Notes under the pieces: model-generated
What the model was told of the DNA's origin: nothing
Database searches by the model: none
What the model saw: only the letters and a program-made list of their open reading frames with translations
Made by a program: the position numbers and the translations under genes
In this document: in pieces, positions 55,913-64,000 of the stretch
Layout: every line of letters begins with the position of its first letter
Position numbering within the stretch: position 1 is the stretch's first letter
Assembly (NCBI GenBank): GCA_040255405.1
Contig: JBDZUX010000010.1
Span: 1 to 64,000 of the forward strand
From: 66-474 sp040255405
GTDB lineage: Bacteria > Pseudomonadota > Gammaproteobacteria > Xanthomonadales > Rhodanobacteraceae
Direction: 5' to 3'
Length of the DNA: 64,000 nucleotides

Positions 55913-56404
55913 ATGGCGAAAAAGAAAGACAAAGATGGCAAGGCCTCCTCGACGATCGCGCTGAACAAGCGCGCACGCCACGAGTACCACATCGACGAAC
56001 GCTACGAAGCCGGCATTGCCCTGCAAGGCTGGGAAGTGAAGAGCCTGCGCGCAGGTCGCATCAACCTTTCCGATGCCTATGCGCTGGTGAGGGGCGGGGA
56101 ACTGTTCCTGTTCGGCGCGTCGATTCCGCCGCTGCTGACGGCGTCCACGCACGTGGTTGCCGAAGACCGCCGCACCCGCAAGCTGCTTCTGCACCGCGCC
56201 GAGATCGACAAGCTGATCGGCGCGGTCGAACGCAAGGGCCTGACCCTGGTGCCGCTGGCGATGTACTGGAAAGCCAATCGCGCCAAGGTCGAAATCGGCA
56301 TCGCACGCGGCAAGCAGGCACACGACAAGCGCGCCACCGAAAAAGCGCGCGAGTGGAACATAGAAAAGCAGCGCACCCTGCGCGCGCACAACCGGACATC
56401 TTGA
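55913..56404 (+). CDS. smpB: SsrA-binding protein SmpB
   Basis: A 163-residue partner of tmRNA in ribosome rescue. It has IALNKRARHEYHIDERYEAGIALQGWEVKSLRAGRINLSDAYALV, the tmRNA-binding barrel, and the C-terminal basic tail HDKRATEKAREWNIEKQR that inserts in the ribosome. Start 55913 gives MAKKKDKDGKASSTIA. No ssrA gene was recognised in the following 150 bases. Its stop codon lies within an FNR-type palindrome of the next operon. Confidence 0.97.
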   Translation: MAKKKDKDGKASSTIALNKRARHEYHIDERYEAGIALQGWEVKSLRAGRINLSDAYALVRGGELFLFGASIPPLLTASTHVVAEDRRTRKLLLHRAEIDKLIGAVERKGLTLVPLAMYWKANRAKVEIGIARGKQAHDKRATEKAREWNIEKQRTLRAHNRTS

Positions 56405-56414
56405 CGCTCGTCAA
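56401..56414 (+). promoter_or_regulatory. Candidate FNR/ANR-type operator for the nar operon
   Basis: TTGACGCTCGTCAA is a perfect dyad close to the FNR-family consensus TTGAT-N4-ATCAA, with C and G at the fifth and tenth positions. It lies 145 bases before narK and overlaps the smpB stop codon. If a transcript starts near 56477, the dyad centre is at about -70. Confidence 0.55.
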
Positions 56415-56440
56415 ATTGCAGCGTTCCCCACCGGACATGC

Positions 56441-56470
56441 TTGGCAACGGCATCGGCAAGTCGCTATCCT
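56441..56470 (+). promoter_or_regulatory. Possible promoter of the nar operon
   Basis: TTGGCA (56441-56446), 18 bases, TATCCT (56465-56470). Both boxes match four or five of six consensus bases. A start near 56477 would give a leader of about 80 bases before narK. Confidence 0.45.
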
Positions 56471-56558
56471 CCACTTGCAGCCGCTCGCATCGTTTGCGCG
56501 ACCCGCGCACGCAGATGATACGCGCCCCCGTCACGATCAACCCGATGAGGTCGGCAGC

Positions 56559-57824
56559 ATGGGCAAGGCATGGCGAGTGTTGGGCGTCAGCACGTTCGCG
56601 TTCATGGTGTGCTTTGCCGTGTGGATGGTATTCGGGGTCATCGGCATCCCGATCCGCAAGGAACTGGGTCTCAACGCCACCGAATTCGGACTGCTGACCG
56701 CCACACCGGTCCTGAGCGGTGCAGCCTTGCGCCTGCCCATGGGCATCTGGACCGACCGCTTCGGCGGCCGCGTGATGATGACTCTCCTTCTGGCGGTCTG
56801 CGCGATACCGGTATGGCTGGTGCCATACGCCGGACACCTGTGGCAGTTCCTGCTGATCGGACTTTGCCTCGGCGCGGTGGGCGCCTCGTTCGCGGTCGGC
56901 ACGCCCTACGTTGCACGCTTCTTCCCCGCACACAGGCGCGGCCTTGCGATGGGCGTGTTTGGCGCGGGTACCAGCGGCGCGGCGCTGAACCTGTTCGTCG
57001 CACCGTGGATCGTCGACCATTACGGCTGGCAGACCGTGCCGCACGTGTATGCGATTGCGCTGCTCGTCACCGCGGTGCTGTTCTGGCTGCTGTCCGCGCC
57101 CGACCCGGGCGTGGACCCGTCGCGCAAGGCGCCTGGCTTCGGCGCGCAATTGCGCGTATTGCGCGATCCGCGGGCATGGAAGTATTGCCAGTACTACTCA
57201 CTCACCTTCGGCGGCTTCACGGCGCTCTCGCTGTGGATGCCCCAGTATTTCATCGGCGAATACGGGGTGGCGATCGCGGCGGCAGCGGCGTTGGCGGCAA
57301 GTTTTTCGCTGCCCGCCGGCGCGTTGCGTGCGCTGGGCGGCGCGCTGTCCGACCGATTCGGCGCGCACGCGACGACGTGGTGGGTGTTGTGGCTGGCGTG
57401 GATCGCACTGTTCCTGTTGTCCTATCCGCAGACCGAACTGATCGTGCACACGATCCGCGGTCCCGCGCCCTTCCACATCGGCCTGAACCTCTGGATGTTC
57501 GTGCCGCTGCTGTTTGCGCTGGGCGTGGCGCTGGCATTCGGCATGGCTTCCACCTTCAAGTACCTGGGCGACGACTTCGCGGACAACCTCGGGGTCGTCA
57601 CCGGCATCGTGGGCCTGGCCGGCGGCCTCGCCGGTTTCCTGCTGCCGATCCTGTGGGGCGCGCTGCTGGATCTGCTGGGCATCCGATCCAGCGCGTTCAT
57701 GCTGCTGTACGGCATCGTCTGGGTCTCGCTGATCCTGATCTACATCACCGAAGTCAGGCGCGTGGATTACCCCGGCAGCCACGACCTGCACAATCCGTCA
57801 AAACTCGAAAATGCGCTGAATTGA
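56559..57824 (+). CDS. narK: Nitrate/nitrite MFS transporter
   Basis: A 421-residue membrane protein with twelve hydrophobic segments. Nitrate-porter wording: FAVWMVFGVIGIPIRKELGLNATEFGLLTATPVLSGAALRLPMGIWTDRFGGR with the conserved Arg, then FPAHRRGLAMGVFGAGTSGAALNLF and SLTFGGFTALSLWMPQYFIGEYG, GVVTGIVGLAGGLAGFLLP. It imports nitrate or exchanges nitrate for nitrite to feed NarGHI. Start 56559 has GAGG 8 bases upstream. narG follows after 11 bases, so it leads a narKGHJ operon. The operon has a single narK rather than the fused or doubled form of some bacteria. Confidence 0.95.
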   Translation: MGKAWRVLGVSTFAFMVCFAVWMVFGVIGIPIRKELGLNATEFGLLTATPVLSGAALRLPMGIWTDRFGGRVMMTLLLAVCAIPVWLVPYAGHLWQFLLIGLCLGAVGASFAVGTPYVARFFPAHRRGLAMGVFGAGTSGAALNLFVAPWIVDHYGWQTVPHVYAIALLVTAVLFWLLSAPDPGVDPSRKAPGFGAQLRVLRDPRAWKYCQYYSLTFGGFTALSLWMPQYFIGEYGVAIAAAAALAASFSLPAGALRALGGALSDRFGAHATTWWVLWLAWIALFLLSYPQTELIVHTIRGPAPFHIGLNLWMFVPLLFALGVALAFGMASTFKYLGDDFADNLGVVTGIVGLAGGLAGFLLPILWGALLDLLGIRSSAFMLLYGIVWVSLILIYITEVRRVDYPGSHDLHNPSKLENALN

Positions 57825-57835
57825 GGATCCCCGCC

Positions 57836-60800
57836 ATGGGTCAATTCCTGGAACGACTCCGTTACTTCAAGCGGCCACGGCAACCGTTTTCGGAAGGCTG
57901 GGGTGAACTCCGCACCGAAGCGCGCCAATGGGAAGACGGGTACCGCAACCGCTGGTCGCACGACAAGGTGGTGCGCTCCACGCATGGCGTGAATTGCACC
58001 GGCGGCTGCAGTTGGCGCATCCACGTCAAGCAGGGCGTGGTCACGTGGGAAACCCAGCAAACGGATTACCCGCGCACGCGCCCCGACATGCCGAACCACG
58101 AACCGCGCGGCTGTTCGCGCGGCGCGTCGTATTCGTGGTACCTCTACAGCGCCAACCGGCTGAAATATCCGATGGTGCGCGGACGGCTGCTGAAGCGTTG
58201 GCGCGAGGCGCGCAAGTCGTTGCAGCCGGTCGAAGCGTGGACCGCGCTGATGAACGATCCGGCGGCGAAGGACTACAAGGCCGCGCGCGGCCTCGGCGGT
58301 TTCGTGCGCGCGAAGTGGGACGAGGTGCTGGACATCGTCGCCGCGGCCAACGTGTACACCATCAGGCACCACGGCCCGGACCGCGTCGTCGGCTTCTCGC
58401 CGATCCCGGCGATGTCGATGGTGTCGTTCGCCTCGGGTTCGCGTTACCTCAACCTGATCGGCGGTTCGTTGCTGTCGTTCTACGACTGGTATTGCGACCT
58501 CCCGCCGTCCAGCCCGCAGACCTGGGGCGAACAGACCGACGTGCCGGAATCGGCCGACTGGTACAACTCCGGCTACATCATCGCGTGGGGCTCGAACGTG
58601 CCGCAGACGCGCACGCCCGACGCGCATTTCTTCGTCGAGGCGCGCTACAACGGCACCCAGGTCGTGGCCGTGACGCCGGACTATTCGGAAGTCGCCAAGC
58701 TCTCCGACCTGTGGCTCCATCCCAAGCAAGGCACCGACGCCGCCGCCGCGATGGCGATGGGCCACGTGATCCTGAAGGAATTCTTCATCGACCGGCAGGT
58801 GCCCTACTTCCAGGACTATTGCCGCAAATACACCGACCTGCCGTTGCTGGTGACGCTGCGCCGCGACGGCGCGCGCTGGGTGGCCGACAGGTATCTGCGC
58901 GCCAGCGATTTCGAGGGTGCGTTGGGCTCGCCCGGCAACGCCGACTGGAAGACGGTCGGCCTCGACAAGGACGGCCAGCCGGTGGTGCCTACCGGGTCCA
59001 TCGGCTTTCGCTGGCCGGAAGGCGGCAGCCCCGACCACGGCAAGTGGAATCTCGAGGAAAAAGCCGGCGACGGCCGCGACACCACGCTGCAACTGACGCA
59101 ACTGGAACGGCGCGACGACATTGCCGAGGTGGCGTTCCCGTATTTCGGCGGCGTCGCCAACCCGCACTTCACCGCCAATGCGCAAGGCACCGACGGTTTG
59201 TTGATCCGCCGCGTGCCGGTGCGCAAGCTCGCGACGAAGGGCGGCGAAATGGTCGTCGCCACCGCCTTCGACCTGCTGTGCGCGCACTACGGGCTCGATC
59301 GCGGACTGGGCGGCGAATGCGCAACGAGCTACGAGGACAACGTCGCCTACACGCCGGCGTGGCAGGAAGCGATCACCGGCACGCCGGCTGCGCATGTGAT
59401 CGACGTGGCGCGCGGCTTCGCCCACAACGCCGAGAAAACCCGCGGCCGTTCGATGGTGATCATCGGGGCCGGCATGAACCACTGGTACCACCAGGACATG
59501 AACTACCGCAGCATCATCAATTTCCTGATGCTGTGCGGAACGGTCGGCGTATCCGGCGGCGGCTGGTCGCATTATGTCGGCCAGGAAAAACTGCGCCCGC
59601 AAACCGGCTGGACGGCGCTCGCCTTTGCACTGGACTGGGTGCGCCCACCGCGGCACATGTGCGGCACCTCGTTCTTCTACGCGCATTCCGACCAGTGGCG
59701 TTACGAGACACTCAAAACCGCCGAGCAACTCTCGCCGCTGGCGGACGTCACGCGTTACGGCCGCACGCTGATCGACTGCAACGTCCGCGCTGAACGGATG
59801 GGCTGGATGCCGTCGGCACCGCAACTCGACCACAATCCGCTCGACGTGGCGCGCGACGCCGCGGCTGCCGGCAAGGACGCCAAGGAATACGTCGCGGCGG
59901 CGTTGAAATCGGGCGACATCAAAATGGCCTGCGAGGATCCGGACAATCCGGTGAACTTCCCGCGCAACCTGTTCATCTGGCGCTCCAACCTGTTCGGCTC
60001 GTCCGGCAAGGGCCACGAGTATTTCCTGAAGCACTTCCTCGGGACGCGCTGCGGGTTGCAGGGCAAGGACCTAGGCGAGGACGGCGGTGTGAAGCCGGAG
60101 GAAGTGGCGTGGCGTGATCCGGCGCCGGAGGGCAAGCTCGACCTCGTGGTGACGCTGGACTTCCGGATGTCCACCTCGTGCCTGTATTCCGACGTGGTGC
60201 TGCCGACCGCATCCTGGTACGAGAAGAACGACCTCAACACCACCGACATGCACCCGTTCATCCATCCGCTGTCGGCGGCGGTGGACCCGGTGTTCGAATC
60301 GAAGAGCGACTGGGAAATCTTCAAGGCGGTCGCGAAGAAATTCTCGGAGCTTTCCGAAGGCGTGCTCGGCGTCGAGAAGGACGTGGTGCTGGTGCCGATC
60401 CTGCATGACACCAAGTCCGAAATCGCGCAGCCGTTCGAAGTTCGCGACTGGAAGAAGGGCGAGTGCGAACTGATCCCCGGCGTCACCGCGCCCAACATCG
60501 TCACGGTCGAACGCGACTACCCGGCGACGTACGCGCGCTACACCTCGCTGGGTCCGCTGATGGACAAGCTCGGCAACGGCGGCAAGGGCATTGCGTGGAA
60601 CACCGAGCATGAAGTGAAGGGCCTCGCGGCGCTCAACTACACCGTGGCCGACGGTCCGGCCAAGGGCCGGCCGCGCATCTTCAGCGACATCGACGCCGCC
60701 GAAACCATCATGTACCTCGCGCCGGAAACCAACGGCGAAGTGGCGGTAAAGGCGTGGGCGGCGCTGTCGAAGATCACCGGCCGCGATCATACGCATCTGG

Positions 60801-61606
60801 CACGCGCCCGCGAGGACGAGAAGATCCGCTACCGCGACATCCAGGCGCAGCCGCGCAAGATCATCTCGTCGCCGACCTGGTCGGGCATCGAGAGCGAGCA
60901 CGTCAGCTACAACGCCGGCTGGACCAACGTCAACGAACTGATCCCGTGGCGCACCCTCACCGGACGCCAGCAGTTCTACCAGGACCACGCGTGGATGCGC
61001 GACTTCGGCGAAGGCTTCGCGCTGTACCGCCCGCCCGTCGACATGCACGCGACCGCACCGATGCTCGGCAGGAAGGACAACGGCCATCCCGAGGTGGTGC
61101 TCAACTTCATCACCCCGCACCAGAAGTGGGGCATCCACAGCACCTACACCGACAACCTGATCATGCTGACGCTTTCGCGCGGCGGCCCGATCGTGTGGAT
61201 TTCCGAAATCGACGCGAAGAAGGCCGGCCTCGTCGACAACGACTGGATCGAGTGCTTCAACGCCAATGGCGCGCTGACCGCGCGCGCGGTGGTCAGCCAG
61301 CGGGTGAAGGAAGGCATGTGCCTGATGTACCACGCGCAGGAAAAAATCGTGAACGTGCCCGGTTCGCAGGTGACCGGCCAGCGCGGCGGTATCCACAACT
61401 CGGTCACCCGCACCGTGGTCAAACCCACCCACATGATCGGCGGCTACGCGCAACTGTCGTACGGACTCAACTACTACGGCACCACCGGCGCCAACCGCGA
61501 CTCGTTCGTGATCGTGCGCAAGCTCGCCGAGGTGGACTGGATGGATCGCGTGCAGCGCAAGGCCCGCGAAGAAGAACTCGATACCAAGCTGGTGGAGGCC
61601 CGCTGA
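57836..61606 (+). CDS. narG: Respiratory nitrate reductase alpha subunit
   Basis: A 1,256-residue molybdenum enzyme reducing nitrate to nitrite with quinol electrons at the cytoplasmic face of the membrane. The FS0 cluster ligands are His50, Cys54, Cys58 and Cys93 (THGVNCTGGCSW, PRGCSRGASYSWY). The Asp of the YDWYCDLPPSSPQTWGEQTD segment coordinates molybdenum, and GSNVPQTRTPDAHF with KQGTDAAAAMAMGHV binds the bis-MGD cofactor. No Tat motif of export type, as expected for NarG. GAGG stands 9 bases before ATG 57836. The stop overlaps the narH start (TGATG). Confidence 0.99.
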   Translation: MGQFLERLRYFKRPRQPFSEGWGELRTEARQWEDGYRNRWSHDKVVRSTHGVNCTGGCSWRIHVKQGVVTWETQQTDYPRTRPDMPNHEPRGCSRGASYSWYLYSANRLKYPMVRGRLLKRWREARKSLQPVEAWTALMNDPAAKDYKAARGLGGFVRAKWDEVLDIVAAANVYTIRHHGPDRVVGFSPIPAMSMVSFASGSRYLNLIGGSLLSFYDWYCDLPPSSPQTWGEQTDVPESADWYNSGYIIAWGSNVPQTRTPDAHFFVEARYNGTQVVAVTPDYSEVAKLSDLWLHPKQGTDAAAAMAMGHVILKEFFIDRQVPYFQDYCRKYTDLPLLVTLRRDGARWVADRYLRASDFEGALGSPGNADWKTVGLDKDGQPVVPTGSIGFRWPEGGSPDHGKWNLEEKAGDGRDTTLQLTQLERRDDIAEVAFPYFGGVANPHFTANAQGTDGLLIRRVPVRKLATKGGEMVVATAFDLLCAHYGLDRGLGGECATSYEDNVAYTPAWQEAITGTPAAHVIDVARGFAHNAEKTRGRSMVIIGAGMNHWYHQDMNYRSIINFLMLCGTVGVSGGGWSHYVGQEKLRPQTGWTALAFALDWVRPPRHMCGTSFFYAHSDQWRYETLKTAEQLSPLADVTRYGRTLIDCNVRAERMGWMPSAPQLDHNPLDVARDAAAAGKDAKEYVAAALKSGDIKMACEDPDNPVNFPRNLFIWRSNLFGSSGKGHEYFLKHFLGTRCGLQGKDLGEDGGVKPEEVAWRDPAPEGKLDLVVTLDFRMSTSCLYSDVVLPTASWYEKNDLNTTDMHPFIHPLSAAVDPVFESKSDWEIFKAVAKKFSELSEGVLGVEKDVVLVPILHDTKSEIAQPFEVRDWKKGECELIPGVTAPNIVTVERDYPATYARYTSLGPLMDKLGNGGKGIAWNTEHEVKGLAALNYTVADGPAKGRPRIFSDIDAAETIMYLAPETNGEVAVKAWAALSKITGRDHTHLARAREDEKIRYRDIQAQPRKIISSPTWSGIESEHVSYNAGWTNVNELIPWRTLTGRQQFYQDHAWMRDFGEGFALYRPPVDMHATAPMLGRKDNGHPEVVLNFITPHQKWGIHSTYTDNLIMLTLSRGGPIVWISEIDAKKAGLVDNDWIECFNANGALTARAVVSQRVKEGMCLMYHAQEKIVNVPGSQVTGQRGGIHNSVTRTVVKPTHMIGGYAQLSYGLNYYGTTGANRDSFVIVRKLAEVDWMDRVQRKAREEELDTKLVEAR

Positions 61607-63147
61607 TGAAGATCCGCGCACAGATCGCGATGGTGCTGAACCTCGACAAGTGCATCGGTTGCCACACCTGTTCGGTCACCTGCAAGAACGTGTGGACCTC
61701 GCGCAAGGGCATGGAATACGCGTGGTTCAACAACGTCGAGACCAAGCCCGGCATCGGCTACCCGAAGGAGTGGGAAAACCAGGAACGCTGGAAAGGCGGC
61801 TGGGAACGCAAGGCCAATGGCAAGCTGGTGCCCAAGCAGGGCGGCCGCTGGGCGGTGCTGGCCAAGATCTTCGCCAACCCGCACCTGCCCGAAATCGACG
61901 ATTACTACGAGCCTTTCACTTTCGACTACGAGAACCTTCAGACCGCGCCGGAACTGCCGACCGCGCCGGTCGCGCGGCCGATCTCGTTGGTGTCGGGACG
62001 CACCATGGACAAGGTCGAATGGGGCCCGAACTGGGAGGAAATCCTCGGCGGCGAATTCGACAAGCGCAGCAAGGACTACAACTTCGAGGCGGTGCAGAAG
62101 GACATCTACGGTCAGTTCGAAAACACCTTCATGATGTACCTGCCGCGCCTGTGCGAGCACTGCCTCAACCCGACCTGCGTGGCGTCGTGTCCGTCCGGTT
62201 CGATCTACAAGCGCGAGGAGGATGGCATCGTCCTGATCGACCAGGACAAGTGCCGCGGCTGGCGCATGTGCGTGTCCGGTTGCCCGTACAAGAAGATCTA
62301 CTACAACTGGGTGTCGGGCAAGGCCGAAAAGTGCACCTTCTGCTACCCGCGCATCGAAGTCGGCTTGCCGACGGTGTGCTCGGAAACGTGCGTGGGCCGC
62401 ATCCGCTACCTCGGCGTACTGCTCTACGACGCCGACCGCATCGAGCAGGCCGCGTCCACCGAAAATCCGATGGACCTGTACAAGGCACAACTGGACATCT
62501 TCCTCGATCCGTTCGATCCGGAAATCCAGCGCCAGGCTTTGGCCGACGGCATTCCCGCCGCATGGATCGAATCAGCGCAGAAATCGCCCGCGTACAAGAT
62601 GGCGGTGGAATGGAAGATCGCCTTCCCGCTGCACCCGGAATACCGCACGCTGCCGATGGTGTGGTACGTGCCGCCGCTGTCGCCGATTTCCGCGCACGCC
62701 AATTCCGGCAACATCGAGAGTGCCGCCAACGGCCTGCCGGACGTTGGCGCCCTGCGTATCCCGGTGCGTTATCTCGCCAACCTGCTGACCGCCGGCAACG
62801 AACCGCCGATCGTCAGCGCGCTGGAACGCATGCTGGCGATGCGGGCGTGGTTCCGCGGCAAGCAGCTCGGCAACGCGCCCGACGCCGCATTGCTGTCCAG
62901 CGTCGGGCTGGACGAAGCCACCGCCAACGACATGCACCGCTACCTCGCGATCGCCAACTACGAGGATCGTTTCGTGATCCCGACCGCGCATCGCGAGGAA
63001 GCGGAGAACGCCTACCAGTTGCGCGGCGGCTGCGGCTTCACCTTCGGCAACGGCTGCGACGGCATCGACGCCAAGGCCGGCCTGTTCGGCGGCAAGATGG
63101 GGCGGCGCAAGGTGCTTCCCATCCGTGACATGGATGACCACGCATGA
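61606..63147 (+). CDS. narH: Respiratory nitrate reductase beta subunit
   Basis: A 513-residue electron-transfer subunit with four iron-sulfur clusters. Cys groups: CIGCHTCSVTC near the N-terminus, CEHCLNPTCVASCPSG, CRGWRMCVSGCPYKK, where Trp replaces one Cys and gives the [3Fe-4S] cluster, and CTFCYPRIEVGLPTVCSETC. It passes electrons from NarI haem to NarG. Start shares bases with the narG stop. The usual immediate neighbour narJ is displaced by 461 bases of repeats. Confidence 0.99.
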   Translation: MKIRAQIAMVLNLDKCIGCHTCSVTCKNVWTSRKGMEYAWFNNVETKPGIGYPKEWENQERWKGGWERKANGKLVPKQGGRWAVLAKIFANPHLPEIDDYYEPFTFDYENLQTAPELPTAPVARPISLVSGRTMDKVEWGPNWEEILGGEFDKRSKDYNFEAVQKDIYGQFENTFMMYLPRLCEHCLNPTCVASCPSGSIYKREEDGIVLIDQDKCRGWRMCVSGCPYKKIYYNWVSGKAEKCTFCYPRIEVGLPTVCSETCVGRIRYLGVLLYDADRIEQAASTENPMDLYKAQLDIFLDPFDPEIQRQALADGIPAAWIESAQKSPAYKMAVEWKIAFPLHPEYRTLPMVWYVPPLSPISAHANSGNIESAANGLPDVGALRIPVRYLANLLTAGNEPPIVSALERMLAMRAWFRGKQLGNAPDAALLSSVGLDEATANDMHRYLAIANYEDRFVIPTAHREEAENAYQLRGGCGFTFGNGCDGIDAKAGLFGGKMGRRKVLPIRDMDDHA

Positions 63148-63608
63148 TGCCTTTCGATCAGATTGCGAATGCGCAGTCGGCCCTCCATCACTCCGGGAGA
63201 AGCATGCTTGGCACCCCTCTCCCACCGGGAAAGGGGCTGGGGGTGAGGGTCCGAATCTCGCGTGATGTCCAGTGCCGCGCAAGGCCGAACCCTCATCCGG
63301 CGCTCCGCGCAAACAGCAACAGCGGCGCCCCTCTCTCCTTCTTCCGAGGGGGAAGGGAAGCCAGCATGCACGCACGTCACCAGCACTCGCAGTGATGGCA
63401 TCGCAATGACCCGCGATCCATCCCTGCCGCGTGCGCCTTGCTCCCCTCTCCCTTCGGGAGAGGGGTTGGGGGTGAGGGTCCGGGTCCCGCACAATGTCCA
63501 GTGCCGCGCGATGCTGAACCCTCATCCGGCGCTGCGCTCCACCTTCTCCCGACGGGAGAAGGTAAACCAGCGCGCGCGCACGTCATCCGCCGGAGCCATG
63601 GAGTCGCA
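63148..63608 (+). other. Repeat-filled narH-narJ spacer
   Basis: These 461 bases hold two copies of a composite repeat with CTCTCCC...GGGAGAGGGG palindromes and GGGGGTGAGGGTCC tails, plus a duplicated narJ start region. No additional protein is supported. In most nar operons narH and narJ touch or overlap. Confidence 0.8.
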
Positions 63609-63630
63609 ATGACCCGGGACCCATCCCTGC
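63207..63630. repeat. Tandem duplication of repeat block plus narJ start region
   Basis: Unit 1 from about 63207 and unit 2 from about 63437 both contain, in order: a CTCTCCC/GGGAG palindrome, GGGGGTGAGGGTCCG, a segment with GTCCAGTGCCGCGC, CCTCATCCGGCGC, a second palindrome, and TCGCAATGACCC followed by CATCCCTGC. The narJ-start copies are at 63401-63427 and 63604-63630 and match at 25 of 27 positions. Unit 1 is longer by about 27 bases. Confidence 0.85.
63406..63612 (+). pseudogene. Duplicated narJ start leading into a 68-codon decoy frame
   Basis: ATG 63406 is the copied narJ start (MTRDPSLPRAPCSPL). After eight or nine narJ-like codons it runs through repeat sequence and ends at TGA 63610-63612, which overlaps the real narJ ATG (63609) as ATGA. 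The product has no family similarity. It might nevertheless be translated and couple ribosomes to narJ. Confidence 0.55.
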
Positions 63631-64000
63631 TGCTGCGCGCACTGTCCGCCCTTCTCGCCTACCCCGACGCCGAGTTGCGCGCGGCGCTGCCTGAAATCGC
63701 CGAGGCGATCCGTGATGCGCGCGCAATCGACGGCACGCTGCGCGAACAACTCGTCGCGCTTGTCGATGAAATCGCGGCCAGCGATCCGCTGGAAGCCGAA
63801 GGCCATTACGTCGATCTGTTCGATCGCGGCCGGCGCACCTCGCTGAACCTGTTCGAGCACGTGCACGGCGACGGCCGCCAGCGCGGTCCGGCGATGCTGG
63901 AACTGAAGCAGCGCTATGTCGACGCCGGCATGGAACCGGTCGCCGACGAGTTGCCGGACCATCTGCCATTGCTGCTGGAATACCTGAGCTGCCGCGACGC
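63609..64000 (+). CDS. narJ: Nitrate reductase assembly chaperone NarJ (partial, runs off the edge)
   Basis: The first 130 codons of the NarG-specific chaperone, which inserts the molybdenum cofactor and guides membrane attachment. It begins MTRDPSLLLRALSALLAYPDAELRAALPEI and has the TorD/NarJ-family wording YVDLFDRGRRTSLNLFEHVHGDGRQRGPAMLEL and LPDHLPLLLEYLS. The frame is open to the window end; narI is expected beyond. ATG 63609 overlaps the stop of the decoy frame. Confidence 0.95.
   Translation, partial: MTRDPSLLLRALSALLAYPDAELRAALPEIAEAIRDARAIDGTLREQLVALVDEIAASDPLEAEGHYVDLFDRGRRTSLNLFEHVHGDGRQRGPAMLELKQRYVDAGMEPVADELPDHLPLLLEYLSCRD

Noticed and set aside
56405..56558. tmRNA gene (ssrA) after smpB
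   Set aside because: No tRNA-Ala-like ends and no room; the region fits a promoter for the nar operon.
63144..63395. An 83-codon gene overlapping the narH stop
   Set aside because: It mostly translates the dispersed repeat and has no similarity or ribosome binding site of its own.

Overview
The window is a GC-rich stretch of a gammaproteobacterial chromosome, most likely from the order Lysobacterales (Xanthomonadales), plausibly Rhodanobacteraceae. This rests on gene order (fur divergent from bamE; recN | hrcA-grpE-dnaK-dnaJ-dapB-carA-carB-greA-recJ-prfB-lysS; ftsK-lolA-rarA-serS; smc-zipA) and on abundant short palindromes with a GTAG foot, as known from Stenotrophomonas and relatives. It is a draft scaffold: three runs of exactly 100 N are gap placeholders. 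One lies in lolA, one in smc, and one beside ald is flanked by the same 55 bases on both sides, so it is a failed contig join.

Layout. 1-11050: the housekeeping set serS (cut by the window edge), rarA, lolA, ftsK on the minus strand, interrupted by accessory genes: two PD40 beta-propeller genes (one truncated), a LytS/LytTR-type two-component pair, a DUF4440 protein and a SulP anion transporter. 11326-17902: ald, trxB, a fusion of an alpha/beta-hydrolase fold to a class III cyclase fold in which the catalytic residues of both halves appear lost, a COG3146 acyltransferase overlapping aat, a phasin and an acyl-CoA-binding protein. 17993-21469: a DUF2231 membrane protein with a sorbosone-dehydrogenase-like lipoprotein, an orphan PEP-CTERM protein, and paiB. 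21507-29705: zipA, a 93-bp tandem repeat, smc, bolA/yciI, lysS, and prfB with its programmed +1 frameshift. 30192-34468: an FMN reductase, a secreted-type methyltransferase, asnB preceded by a candidate Asn-sensing transcription attenuator, and an O-methyltransferase. 34594-55726: recJ, a COG4255-like protein, an ABC-F ATPase, greA, carB, carA, a 2OG oxygenase, dapB, dnaJ, dnaK, grpE, hrcA, recN, fur, bamE, rnfH and ratA. 55913-64000: smpB and then a nitrate respiration operon narK-narG-narH-narJ (narJ runs off the edge) with an FNR-type palindrome upstream.

How the parts work together. The core is growth and stress housekeeping: chromosome segregation (smc, ftsK), division (zipA), translation (serS, lysS, prfB, smpB, aat), recombination repair (recJ, recN, rarA), chaperones with a sigma32-type promoter before grpE, pyrimidine/arginine and lysine precursors (carAB, dapB), asparagine (asnB) and iron control (fur). 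The nar operon gives anaerobic nitrate respiration.

The most unusual content is (i) a 39-codon leader peptide with an Asn-codon cluster followed by an 11-bp terminator hairpin ahead of asnB; (ii) the double pseudoenzyme at 13731-15068; (iii) GTAG-footed REP elements that supply the TAG stop codon of lysS, grpE and recN, plus in-frame repeat insertions inside the ABC-F gene and ratA; (iv) a tandem duplication in the narH-narJ spacer that copied the narJ start region.
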